The translations under genes were made by a program, and so were the position numbers. Positions 1 to 6,183 of a stretch of 57,374 nt of DNA are shown in pieces; the stretch's first letter is position 1; each line of letters starts with the position of its first letter. This stretch comes from a virus: IMG/VR virus record IMGVR_UViG_3300006805_000034, positions 1 to 57,374 of that record, one strand, 5' to 3'. The notes beneath the pieces are model-generated. The model had not been told where the DNA came from. It worked only from the letters and a program-made list of their open reading frames with translations, and did no database searches.

Positions 1-2
1 AG

Positions 3-827
3 CTGCGGGGCTGGGGCTGGGTCTCTGCCTACCTGGTGCACCACTACGCGAACAAGCATTCCCTGAAGCGGGCTCAGAACTGCTGGGCGGCGGTGCGGGT
101 GTTTTTGGACTTCCGGCAGATCGTGGACCCGGCCCAGGTGACGCACGCGCATGGCCATGACTACGTGAGCTTTCGCACTAGTCCGCCGGCGAAGACGCTG
201 CGGAAGCGATCGAAGAACAACGCGCTGACCGAAATTAAAATCTGGGGCGGTATTATGCAGCACGCGGTGCGCTGCGGGATGATCGGCGCGAACCCGCTGT
301 ACCGGCTGGGGATCAAGCGTGACAAGGCGAAGGTGAAACCGGAGATCACACGGGCGGAGCAGGCGCAGATTGAGGCGGCGCTGGCGGATGAACCGGGCTG
401 GATGGCGGACTCCTGGATGGTGGCGATGAAGCAGGGGAGCCGCAGGAGCCAGGCGCAGATCCCGATGAAGGACATCTGCGAGGCGCAGATGATGGTGACG
501 CTGCCGGAGCAGAAGGGCAGGCAGCACTCGATGCCGCTGCATCCGGATCTGCTGCCGCTGGTGAAGCGACGTCGCGAAGAGGGGGCAACCTACCTGGTGG
601 AGTACCCGGCGCAGATCACGGGGGCGTGGAGCAAGTTTTTTGCCAAGATCGGGCTGCCGCACCTGTGCTACCACTGCACGCGCGTGACGGTGATCACGCG
701 CTTGCTGAGGGCGGGCTACACGCCGGCGCTGGTGATGGCATGGGTGGGTCATAGCTCGGAGAGTGTGAACATGATTTATCGAAGGCTGAAGGCACCGGAC
801 GTGGCGCAGCTCGGGGATGTGCTGTGA
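3..827 (+). CDS. int: Tyrosine recombinase / phage integrase (5' end off window)
   Basis: Site-specific tyrosine recombinase expected to integrate and excise the phage genome. The C-terminal catalytic domain is complete. Counting from the GTG at 36, the pattern R-H-x-x-R-H-Y is visible: Arg about 136 (GSRRSQ), HCTR at 213-216, GHSS with His 239, and the nucleophile Tyr 248 in NMIYRRL. The frame stays open to the left edge (codons from base 3 read LRGWGWVSAYL), so the true start lies outside and the GTG at 36 is probably internal. It points away from the leftward early genes that follow. The family call is strong; the att site cannot be seen. Confidence 0.9.
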   Translation: MRGWGWVSAYLVHHYANKHSLKRAQNCWAAVRVFLDFRQIVDPAQVTHAHGHDYVSFRTSPPAKTLRKRSKNNALTEIKIWGGIMQHAVRCGMIGANPLYRLGIKRDKAKVKPEITRAEQAQIEAALADEPGWMADSWMVAMKQGSRRSQAQIPMKDICEAQMMVTLPEQKGRQHSMPLHPDLLPLVKRRREEGATYLVEYPAQITGAWSKFFAKIGLPHLCYHCTRVTVITRLLRAGYTPALVMAWVGHSSESVNMIYRRLKAPDVAQLGDVL

Positions 828-831
828 GGGC

Positions 832-1059
832 TCAATCATAGAAACCTTGGACCAGTAGGTAAACGGCGAGTAAAATGCCAGCGCATGCGCTTGTAATGAA
901 GGCTAACGAGGTGGGAAGTTTCCACCAATAGCTGGAGCTATCTGCGTTCCAACCAATGGGAAGGACAACGTTCCAAAAATAGGAAAAGAGGAAGGGGCTG
1001 CTAATGATGAGAAGGAGTCCGCCGAGAATGGAGAAAAGTCTGATGAGGGGGGGAAACAT
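832..1059 (-). CDS. Small two-helix membrane protein
   Basis: 75-residue protein starting MFPPLIRLFSILG. Two long hydrophobic stretches (about residues 7-30 and 49-70), separated by a short polar loop with Trp and Ser, suggest a hairpin inner-membrane protein. The frame is open further upstream, but that part translates repeat DNA and is proline-rich, so I chose this ATG. It ends 5 bases from the integrase stop (convergent). No recognised family; a holin-like or superinfection-exclusion role is possible but unsupported. Confidence 0.55.
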   Translation of the reverse strand: MFPPLIRLFSILGGLLLIISSPFLFSYFWNVVLPIGWNADSSSYWWKLPTSLAFITSACAGILLAVYLLVQGFYD

Positions 1060-1100
1060 GGGGCATGGGTGTGCTGTGAGAGGGAAGAGTGGGAACCGGA

Positions 1101-1203
1101 AGCTGGTAAAAGATGGGCGGTAAAAGATGGGATCACCGCGCTTGAGAAATGCTGAAGGTATGGGCCATGATGGTAAAATGATGAAGGGTAAAATGATGGG
1201 ATG
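1101..1203. repeat. Repeat family G copies (GGTAAAA-ATGGG type)
   Basis: Several degenerate copies of GGTAAAAGATGGG and GGTAAAATGATGGG lie between two leftward genes. The same family recurs at 3540, 3815, 4110, 8072 and 33830. Confidence 0.6.
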
Positions 1204-1204
1204 A

Positions 1205-1435
1205 TTACTGGGCGCGGGGCAGGGCGGGCTTTTGGACGGTGCGTTTGGAGGAAGAGAAAGAGGGGTTGGCTTTGAGCCAGGCGAGGGCGTCGGTGATGGT
1301 GGCGCGATTGCCGGGCATGGGAAAGCCGCAGTGGCGCATGGCGGTGATGAAGCCTTTGCTGACATGCAGGGCCGCGCCGAGCTGGCCGCAATTCAGGAGG
1401 GTGACGGCGGGGTCGATGGTGGGAGCGTGGGACAT
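1205..1435 (-). CDS. Helix-turn-helix DNA-binding protein (excisionase/AlpA-like)
   Basis: 76 residues from MSHAPTIDP. Residues 14-60 (QLGAALHVSKGFITAMRHCG followed by a GNRATITDALAWL segment) look like a short winged HTH of the MerR/AlpA or excisionase type: a helix-turn-helix that positions a recognition helix, then a small wing. Such proteins act as recombination directionality factors or transcription switches, and an integrase lies nearby. The longer open frame upstream translates a family E repeat, so the internal ATG is preferred. Its stop codon is part of a TAATCATCCCA motif. Confidence 0.6.
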   Translation of the reverse strand: MSHAPTIDPAVTLLNCGQLGAALHVSKGFITAMRHCGFPMPGNRATITDALAWLKANPSFSSSKRTVQKPALPRAQ

Positions 1436-1458
1436 GGAGCGAAGGACGGTTTGGTTTT

Positions 1459-1489
1459 TGGCAAGGGAATGAAGGAGCAAGGGAATGGG
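1459..1489 (+). repeat. Repeat family E copy
   Basis: GGAATGAAGGAGCAAGG element upstream of the leftward HTH gene. Other copies are at 16947, 17537, 20271, 29268, 29719, 33785 and 50945. Confidence 0.8.
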
Positions 1490-1499
1490 CGGAATTAGA

Positions 1500-1877
1500 T
1501 CAGAGTCCGACAAGAAAGCGGGGCGGGGTGGACAAAGGGGCGCTGGGGCGATGCCAGAGGTGGAGGCAGCCGCTGTGATTGTTCACGTACTGGGACTGCG
1601 GCGGATGGAACTGCACCACGCACTGATCAGGGTCCCAGAACAGGTCTTTGACCCGGCACATCTCCGGCCACGAAGGGCATTTGCTGGGGCTGTCTGGCAG
1701 GCTGACGCTGACGTGCTCCCAGCCCTCTGTCATGGGCTCTTCTGCGCCCGAGGCAATGATGGCCAGTCGGCGGCCTTCAGCCTGGCGGCCGGGAATGAGG
1801 AAGGCACCAAAGGGAGAGCCGCTGGGCGCGCGGGGTAAGCCGGGTGGATGGTGACGAAATTCTTCGGGAAATTTCAT
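1500..1877 (-). CDS. Conserved phage protein, DUF7694-like
   Basis: 125 residues from MKFPEEFRHH. The central region contains a run I associate with a widespread small phage family: WEHVSVSL, then MCRVKDLFW, VVQFHPPQSQYVNNH and CLHLWHRP. From memory this corresponds to DUF7694; function unknown. The start ATG overlaps the stop of the upstream 32-residue membrane peptide (ATGA), so translation is probably coupled. It is the last gene of a three-gene leftward set that begins at 2375. Confidence 0.7.
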   Translation of the reverse strand: MKFPEEFRHHPPGLPRAPSGSPFGAFLIPGRQAEGRRLAIIASGAEEPMTEGWEHVSVSLPDSPSKCPSWPEMCRVKDLFWDPDQCVVQFHPPQSQYVNNHSGCLHLWHRPSAPLSTPPRFLVGL

Positions 1878-1972
1878 GGGTGGTAAAGAAGGAGGTGGAG
1901 GTGGTAGCTGATCCAGGCGGAACCAAGGACGAGAAGGGACAGGCAGAGGATTTCGCCGGCGGTGAATTTCAT
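1874..1972 (-). CDS. 32-residue single-pass membrane peptide
   Basis: MKFTAGEILCLSLLVLGSAW followed by ISYHLHLLLYHP: one hydrophobic helix in a tiny peptide. Both ends overlap neighbours as ATGA, the start with the stop of the upstream gene and the stop with the start of the DUF7694-like gene. This supports a real, translationally coupled gene. No family recognised. Confidence 0.6.
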   Translation of the reverse strand: MKFTAGEILCLSLLVLGSAWISYHLHLLLYHP

Positions 1973-2375
1973 GGCTGAGTGGGAGGAAAGGCGTGGTGCT
2001 CGACGCCATCGAGCAGGTGGCCGGCGCGGGCGGTGCCGAGGCGGAGCATGAGGGTGTCGTCGGGGTGCTTGTGGCCTTTGTAGGACTTGGCGAGACTGCC
2101 CTCCGCCCCGTGTTTGAGGTTGTCCACGCTGATCCACTCGCCCCACTGCTTGATTGCCAGGATGCCTTGTTTTCAGCGGCGAGTTTTTCGCGCAGGACGG
2201 TGTAGGTGCAGCCGGTTGGGAATGTGGTGCTAAACCATCTTTTGCCTTCTGAGCAGGCGTTTTTATCTGCCAAGAACGCGGCGGTGATGGGGAGTTCCCG
2301 CAGGTGTTCGGGAATGACGGCGGTGAGGCCGGGCTGGCAGTGGATGGTGGGTGGCGTGGTGGTATTTGTGTTCAT
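1969..2375 (-). CDS. Hypothetical protein, apparently frameshifted
   Basis: The first frame (MNTNTTTPPTIHCQ to VLREKLAAENK) is protein-like. After about 2165 it becomes Ser/Thr/Pro-rich, while the minus-one frame continues sensibly as GILAIKQWGEWISVDNLKHG and later LMLRLGTARAGHLLDGVEHH, ending in a TGA that overlaps the next gene's ATG. One missing G near AACAAGGCATCC explains the break. The joined product would be about 135 residues, with no family I can name. It is either a pseudogene, a programmed shift or a sequencing indel. Confidence 0.5.
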
Positions 2376-2399
2376 CGGGGAGATGGGGGGATGGGATGA

Positions 2400-2621
2400 T
2401 TATCGGGCGTAGAAGTCGTGTTCGAGGTGGTGGTGAATGAAGCGGGGAGCGCTGAAACGGGCGCTGGCGTGGGGGCAGTAGCGGTAACGGGAGTCATCGG
2501 TGTCGCCGTGGAATTCGAGGCAGTCGCAAGGAATGTTCCAGGGCTCGCCATCGAAGGGCCCGCCGAGCAGCACGACGACCTGCGTGGCGTTGAACGGGGG
2601 CTGGGCGTGGAGGTCGTTCAT
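2400..2621 (-). CDS. Small hypothetical protein with LLGGPFDGE motif
   Basis: 73 residues from MNDLHAQPPF. VVVLLGGPFDGEPW is a motif seen in small uncharacterised phage and bacterial proteins. It is followed by a Cys-containing segment (IPCDC) and a His/Tyr/Arg-rich tail. The upstream in-frame Met falls in repeat DNA, so this ATG is preferred. The stop is embedded in a TAATCATCCCA motif just before the next gene's ATG. Confidence 0.55.
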   Translation of the reverse strand: MNDLHAQPPFNATQVVVLLGGPFDGEPWNIPCDCLEFHGDTDDSRYRYCPHASARFSAPRFIHHHLEHDFYAR

Positions 2622-2648
2622 GGCGGCGGATGAAGGGATGAGGATTGG

Positions 2649-2695
2649 CCGCAAAAAGGCGCAAAAATTCGGAAGCAGAACCGCTTATAAGCGGT
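2649..2695. repeat. Family H repeat plus palindrome CCGCTTATAAGCGG
   Basis: A CGCAAAAAGGCGCAAAA element is followed by a perfect 14-bp palindrome. Together they fill most of the 164-base gap 2622-2785, where I see no gene. Confidence 0.65.
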
Positions 2696-2785
2696 GAGGA
2701 AGGGCAAGGTTTGGGACCAGAACCGGAGTCTGTTTTTTGTGAGTTTTTGCGTGTTTTGCGGCCATGAATGGGATGAGTCTTGGGA

Positions 2786-3040
2786 TCAGGCGGTGAGGTA
2801 CCAGCCATAGAGGGCGGCCCAGAAGAGGAGGGTGGAGAGGAAGAGTCTGCGCATGCCGCGGGCGGCTTCTTGGGCATCGGCCAACTGGGCGAGGCGGGCG
2901 GCTTCGGGGGTGGGGTCCTGTGCGGCGCTCTCCGGCGGTGAGATACGGGCAGGGCTGAGGCTGCTGCGCAGGCTGGGGAGGGAGCGGCGGAGATCGATCA
3001 TGCGGGTGTCGGCGGGCGGCAGGTAGGCGATGGTCTTCAT
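2786..3040 (-). CDS. Small protein with C-terminal membrane anchor
   Basis: 84 residues. A polar, Arg/Ser/Ala-rich N-terminal part (residues 1-60) is followed by a hydrophobic C-terminal helix (LFLSTLLFWAALYGWYLTA), giving a tail-anchored topology. The start overlaps the stop of the upstream gene as ATGA (3037-3040), so the two are coupled. Function unknown. Confidence 0.6.
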   Translation of the reverse strand: MKTIAYLPPADTRMIDLRRSLPSLRSSLSPARISPPESAAQDPTPEAARLAQLADAQEAARGMRRLFLSTLLFWAALYGWYLTA

Positions 3041-3243
3041 GGGATGGTGGGGCGGTGGGATCGAGGACGAGTGGGATGGCCGCTGCGCGGCGAGAGGGTG
3101 GCGTGGAGGAGGATGTGGTCCTGGGCTTTGGCGGCGGCGGCTTCGAGGGTGGCGCGGGGGCTGCGGCCGGTGGGGACGGTGACGGTGATGAAACGCGGGG
3201 CGCGGATCTTGACGCGAACGCGAGTGGTGGTGGGTGATCTCAT
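3037..3243 (-). CDS. Small basic hypothetical protein
   Basis: 68 residues from MRSPTTTRVRVKI, rich in Arg, Thr, His and Pro. RVRVKIRAPRFITVTVPTGR looks like a small beta hairpin, followed by an Ala-rich helix. The preceding in-frame residues translate a family E-like repeat and were excluded. It is coupled by ATGA to the downstream membrane-anchored protein. Confidence 0.5.
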   Translation of the reverse strand: MRSPTTTRVRVKIRAPRFITVTVPTGRSPRATLEAAAAKAQDHILLHATLSPRSGHPTRPRSHRPTIP

Positions 3244-3285
3244 GGGACGAAGGACGGTTTTAATTTTCGCAAGGGAATGCACGGA

Positions 3286-3495
3286 TCAGAGGTCGAGCTG
3301 GCGGGCTTCGTCGAGGGTGGGCACGTTGAGGCGGTCGAGGAGGTTGCTGATGTGCTGGTGGATGGATTGATAGCTGATGCCCAATGCGGCGGCGGCTTGC
3401 TTGCGGGTGAGATTGGTGTTTTTGAAGAGGGAGAGGACTTCCTGCTGGCGCTTGGTGAGCGGGAGGCGGGCGGCGCGGCGGATGGGGAGTTGCAT
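3286..3495 (-). CDS. LuxR-type helix-turn-helix regulator
   Basis: 69-residue stand-alone DNA-binding domain. LTKRQQEVLSLFKNTNLTRK and QAAAALGISYQSIHQHISNL, then LDRLNVPT, match the four-helix GerE/LuxR or sigma-70 region 4 pattern, including the typical start LT.RQ.EVL. It has no receiver or ligand domain and lies among early genes, so it is probably a small phage transcription regulator. The frame call is strong; the target is unknown. Confidence 0.75.
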   Translation of the reverse strand: MQLPIRRAARLPLTKRQQEVLSLFKNTNLTRKQAAAALGISYQSIHQHISNLLDRLNVPTLDEARQLDL

Positions 3496-3539
3496 GGGAA
3501 GAGGGGAAGGGGAATGACGAAAGGCCGGAGGAAGGCAAA

Positions 3540-3562
3540 AAGATGGGCGGTAAAAAATGGGG
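3540..3562. repeat. Family G repeat
   Basis: AGATGGGCGGTAAAAAATGGG lies just upstream of the LuxR-type gene, in its leader. Confidence 0.6.
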
Positions 3563-3564
3563 AA

Positions 3565-3804
3565 TTAAGCGGCGGAGGCTTTGTAAAGATCCAAGAGGTA
3601 ACCTGGTGACAGTCCGGGATTCCGCCCTTCATCGAGCTTGGACTTTTCTTGCGGACCGTAGTGATAGATCAAAGGATCATTGATGTGAGGGCAGCAGCGA
3701 GCGCCTCCGATGTAGAACTTCACGTGGCAGGTTACACATTCGTAGTATCCGTAGGAAACGGTGATTGTGGGATCGAATGCGATGGTGATTGACGGCGTGG
3801 ACAT
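3565..3804 (-). CDS. Small putative zinc-binding protein
   Basis: 79 residues. The ECVTCH pair and the later CCPH cluster are suitable zinc ligands, flanked by aromatic residues (YGYYECVTCHVKFYIGG). Composition is less GC-biased than the neighbours. It lies in the leftward early block between family G repeats. No specific family recognised. Confidence 0.55.
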   Translation of the reverse strand: MSTPSITIAFDPTITVSYGYYECVTCHVKFYIGGARCCPHINDPLIYHYGPQEKSKLDEGRNPGLSPGYLLDLYKASAA

Positions 3805-3814
3805 GGGGAGTCGG

Positions 3815-3836
3815 AGGCTGGTAAAAAATGGGATGA
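3815..3836. repeat. Family G repeat
   Basis: GGCTGGTAAAAAATGGGATG, directly upstream of the small putative zinc-binding protein and running into the stop-embedded motif of the next gene. Confidence 0.6.
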
Positions 3837-4085
3837 CTATTGAGGGCCGGAACGGTAGTGGGTGTCCCAGGCGGAGCCGGTGGGGGCTTCGAGGGCGGTG
3901 ATGTGGCCGAGGGTTTCGAGTTCGTAGAGATGCTGCTGCACTTCTTGGGAGGGGAGATTGCAGTGCATGGAGATGTCGTCGGGATCAAAGCCGCCGACGG
4001 AGGAGGCGACGTAGCCGCGCACGAGCTTTTGCAGGGCGGTGAGAACGGCGGCTTGGTCGGTGGTGAGGGAGGTGTTTGTACTCAT
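3837..4085 (-). CDS. Small winged-helix-like protein
   Basis: 82 residues. Residues 8-65 (LTTDQAAVLTALQKLVRGYV, then FDPDDISMHCNLPSQEVQQH and LYELETLGHITAL) read like a winged helix: helix, helix, recognition helix after LPSQEV, then a wing. Probably a small transcription regulator. The stop TAG is the first codon of a TAGTCATCCCA motif. Confidence 0.55.
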   Translation of the reverse strand: MSTNTSLTTDQAAVLTALQKLVRGYVASSVGGFDPDDISMHCNLPSQEVQQHLYELETLGHITALEAPTGSAWDTHYRSGPQ

Positions 4086-4109
4086 GGGGTGGATGGAGTG
4101 GGAACTGGA

Positions 4110-4142
4110 GGCTGGTAAAAAATGGGCGGTGAAAAATGCTGG
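4110..4142. repeat. Family G repeat
   Basis: The best-preserved copy of the family: GGCTGGTAAAAAATGGGCGG followed by TGAAAAATG, between two leftward genes. Confidence 0.65.
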
Positions 4143-4149
4143 ATAGTCT

Positions 4150-4461
4150 TCAAAAGACTTTGTGGGCGAGAAGGTAGTCCACGGCTTGCTGTACGGTGAG
4201 AATCTGCTCGGCGTCGGCGTCGGGGATGCTGATGCCGAACTCGGTTTCGGTGGCCATGATGATTTCGAGGTGATCGAGGGAGTCGGCTCCGAGATGCGGG
4301 GTGGAGACTGATCCGGCAGGCACGGTGCGGGGCATGAAGTGGGCTGCGGGGATGACTTCAGCGGGGTCCACGTGGAGGAGTTCCACGAGAATGGCGGTGA
4401 GCTTGGCGAGGATTTCCGGGCCGGTGAGCTTGGGCAGAGTGTTGTTGGGGGTGTGAGGCAT
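4150..4461 (-). CDS. acpP-like: Acyl carrier protein (orphan, phage-borne)
   Basis: 103 residues from MPHTPNN. Residues about 12-103 form an acyl carrier fold: an N-terminal helix ([20 protein letters not shown]), the pantetheine-attachment motif [13 protein letters not shown] with the modifiable Ser, and an acidic helix ([18 protein letters not shown]) ending LLAHKVF. A short extra loop ([14 protein letters not shown]) precedes the motif. ACPs carry acyl or peptidyl chains on phosphopantetheine. No partner synthase or acyltransferase is visible nearby, so it probably works with host enzymes or is recruited for another purpose. Family assignment is strong; role unknown. Confidence 0.88.
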   Translation of the reverse strand: MPHTPNNTLPKLTGPEILAKLTAILVELLHVDPAEVIPAAHFMPRTVPAGSVSTPHLGADSLDHLEIIMATETEFGISIPDADAEQILTVQQAVDYLLAHKVF

Positions 4462-4479
4462 GGGAGGGGGAATGGAAGG

Positions 4480-4506
4480 CAAAAAAATGAAGCGGTGAAA
4501 AATGCC
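4480..4506. repeat. Family G/H-like repeat in ACP leader
   Basis: Degenerate GGCAAAAAAATGAAGCGGTG sequence directly upstream of the ACP start. Confidence 0.5.
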
Positions 4507-4564
4507 GGAGGGGGAGCGGTTGGAGTGGGAGTTGACTGAGACTCAGTGAGGGGCAGGGTGGGGG

Positions 4565-4915
4565 ATGACTACGGGAAAACTAGGAAACTGGATATTGGGA
4601 GCTTTGGCGGCTGCCGCGTTTGTTTATGTGGGGCTGATGTCCATGTGTGAGCCGGTAAAACCGAGAGTTGAGGCTGGTGAATTGGCCAATGCAAAGTTGA
4701 TGATCATGGCGTTGTGCTATCGGGTGCAGACTGAACATGATGTGAATTTGACCTATGAGGATTACAGGCGGGACGGAGGGGATGAAGATATGATCCGGCT
4801 GGCGCGGCAGATGCTTGAACTCAAAAGGGAAGGTGAGTTTGAGGGCTTCGTGAGGTATGTGGCGGATTCAAACAGAAACAGATGCGGACCTGTGCCCAAA
4901 AAGGTGAGTCAATAA
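4565..4915 (+). CDS. Membrane-anchored hypothetical protein
   Basis: 116 residues, rightward within a leftward block. Residues 8-27 form a hydrophobic segment (NWILGALAAAAFVYVGLMSM) followed by Cys. This could be a signal anchor; a lipobox is not convincing. The rest is a charged helical domain. Base composition is less GC-rich than its neighbours, suggesting later acquisition. The start codon is embedded in an inverted GGGGATGACTA motif, so the exact start is uncertain. Confidence 0.6.
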   Translation: MTTGKLGNWILGALAAAAFVYVGLMSMCEPVKPRVEAGELANAKLMIMALCYRVQTEHDVNLTYEDYRRDGGDEDMIRLARQMLELKREGEFEGFVRYVADSNRNRCGPVPKKVSQ

Positions 4916-4916
4916 A

Positions 4917-5141
4917 TCAAGCGGCGCGCTGAGTGGGGGGGTGAGCGGCTTGCTCGGCCTGCTTGGCACCGACTTCGAGTGCGTGTTCGAAGCTGCTGGT
5001 GACACTGCGCATGCCGGCGTCCTCAACGACGCTGGGCTCGGCGGTGAAGCGGAAGAACTGCTGGAGACTGCGAAACAAGAGTGCAGCCTGAGCTTCGCAG
5101 CCGGTTGGCACAGGGATGGATGGCAGGGTGATGGTGGTCAT
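4917..5141 (-). CDS. First gene of the leftward early block, hypothetical
   Basis: 74 residues, MTTITLPSIPVPTGCEAQAA then LLFRSLQQFFRFTAEPSVVE, mostly helical and Ala-rich at the C-terminus. It begins at the edge of the divergent control region opposite the repressor, so it is likely transcribed from there, in the position of a cro-type or early gene. No HTH is evident and the family is unknown. Confidence 0.55.
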   Translation of the reverse strand: MTTITLPSIPVPTGCEAQAALLFRSLQQFFRFTAEPSVVEDAGMRSVTSSFEHALEVGAKQAEQAAHPPTQRAA

Positions 5142-5261
5142 GGTGTATTAAGTGTCGTTGAATGACTGACATATGTCACAAAAAGAAATATATTGCAAGT
5201 ATCATGTTGCATTATTTTTCTTTTTGTGTCAGTGTATGACACTTATCCGATTGATTCCATA
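5142..5261. promoter_or_regulatory. Divergent operator/promoter region
   Basis: AT-rich gap between the leftward early block and the repressor. Two 17-bp sites of the form GTGTCR-N5-TGAC lie at 5152-5168 and 5226-5242; the second is a perfect inverted repeat, GTGTCA/TGACAC. A palindrome TGACATATGTCA is at 5167-5178. A rightward promoter candidate has -35 CTGACA (5166-5171), a 17-base spacer and -10 TATATT (5189-5194). The palindrome covers the -35, consistent with autorepression. Site geometry is seen; function is inferred. Confidence 0.65.
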
Positions 5262-5798
5262 ATGACCCCCTTTTCCAAAAAACTTGATTCTTTATTAGCT
5301 GTCCGTGGGACAGCAGCCAGGCTGGCGGAGTTTTCCGGCGTACCTGCCTCTCATTTGTCCAAGCTGTGCAAGGGGGTACTGCCGACGCCGGAAATGTTGA
5401 ACAAGCTTTTGCCTTTTTTTGAAGCGGCGGATGCGGACGGGCTTGTGGTGGAGTATTTGCTGCTTCACCGCCCAGCAAATGCACGGAATGTGCGTATTTT
5501 GGTGAGTGAAAGTGACCCACTGCAGGACCGCCTGGAAAAAGCGATTGCTTACTTGGACCCGCAAACGAGGGAATCTCTGGCCTGCATTGTCGAAGCAGTG
5601 AATCGTTCTCCTGAAAAGGGATCTGCGGCCATGCGCGGCGTGGGCGGTTTGTTCAATGCCCAAAACACGATGCCGTTGCATCGCAGCCGCATGGAATTGT
5701 TGCCTGCGGTTCTTTCCTCTGAGGACACGAACGCGCCGCCGGTGGCGGAGGTGCGGCAGGAGGTGGTGTATGAGAAGCCTTTACCCAAGAAAAAGTGA
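5262..5798 (+). CDS. XRE-like phage repressor
   Basis: 178 residues from the ATG at 5262 (MTPFSKKLDSLLAVRG); the upstream open frame is AT-rich operator DNA. Residues 5-55 form a helix-turn-helix: TAARLAEFSGVPASHLSKLC with recognition helix SHLSKLCKG, followed by PTPEMLNKLLPFF. The C-terminal half has a helical stretch (LQDRLEKAIAYLDPQTRESL) and a Lys-rich end, with no obvious peptidase dyad of the LexA type. It faces inverted-repeat operators in its own leader, the usual layout for a lysogeny repressor. The next gene starts inside its stop (TGATG). Confidence 0.75.
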   Translation: MTPFSKKLDSLLAVRGTAARLAEFSGVPASHLSKLCKGVLPTPEMLNKLLPFFEAADADGLVVEYLLLHRPANARNVRILVSESDPLQDRLEKAIAYLDPQTRESLACIVEAVNRSPEKGSAAMRGVGGLFNAQNTMPLHRSRMELLPAVLSSEDTNAPPVAEVRQEVVYEKPLPKKK

Positions 5799-6091
5799 TG
5801 AATGACGCTGCTTTGACTTCTCTTGAACCGGAGCCGGCTAAAGCCGGGACTACACTACTGGGAGCCGGAGTGGCGCTGGAGCCTTGGCTGCGGCTGTGCG
5901 CGGGGAATGGGGAGTTGCTGGCGAATTATGATCGGCTGCGGGGCACGAACCTGGGTGGCCGGGGGACGCCCATTGATCGGATGATTGATGAGGCGACGGG
6001 AAAGCTGGAAGAGGAGGCGCTGGGGTTCTTTGACTGGTGCCGGGAGATGTTTGAGCGGCTGCAGTGGGAGGCGGCGGCGGCGGATGGATAG
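5798..6091 (+). CDS. Hypothetical protein with in-frame element A
   Basis: 97 residues, translationally coupled to the repressor (TGATG overlap). Residues about 9-25 (LEPEPAKAGTTLLGAG) are the translation of a family A palindromic element, so the N-terminus has been remodelled by a repeat. The remaining part (ANYDRLRGTNLGGRGTPIDR then MIDEATGKLEEEALGFFDWC) looks like a small conserved phage protein, possibly regulatory. Its stop TAG starts a TAGTCATCCCA motif. Confidence 0.6.
   Translation: MNDAALTSLEPEPAKAGTTLLGAGVALEPWLRLCAGNGELLANYDRLRGTNLGGRGTPIDRMIDEATGKLEEEALGFFDWCREMFERLQWEAAAADG
5827..5869 (+). repeat. Palindromic element A (in frame)
   Basis: CCGGCTAAAGCCGG core with the conserved flank GACTACACTACTGGGAG; translated as EPAKAGTTLL. 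Confidence 0.85.
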
Positions 6092-6117
6092 TCATCCCAG
6101 ATGGAGGAAGATTTTTG

Positions 6118-6150
6118 AACCACGGAAGACACGAAAGACACGGAAATTTG
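6118..6150 (+). repeat. Family I repeat
   Basis: Tandem ACCACGGAAGACACGAAAGA-type unit in the leader of the next gene; a second copy is at 50309-50340. Confidence 0.7.
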
Positions 6151-6183
6151 AACCACTGACTGGGAACAACTGAACACTGACTT

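Noticed and set aside
5193-5261. Longer start for the repressor (MQVSCCIIFLF)
   Set aside because: These codons lie in AT-rich operator and promoter DNA; the ATG at 5262 begins the HTH protein directly.
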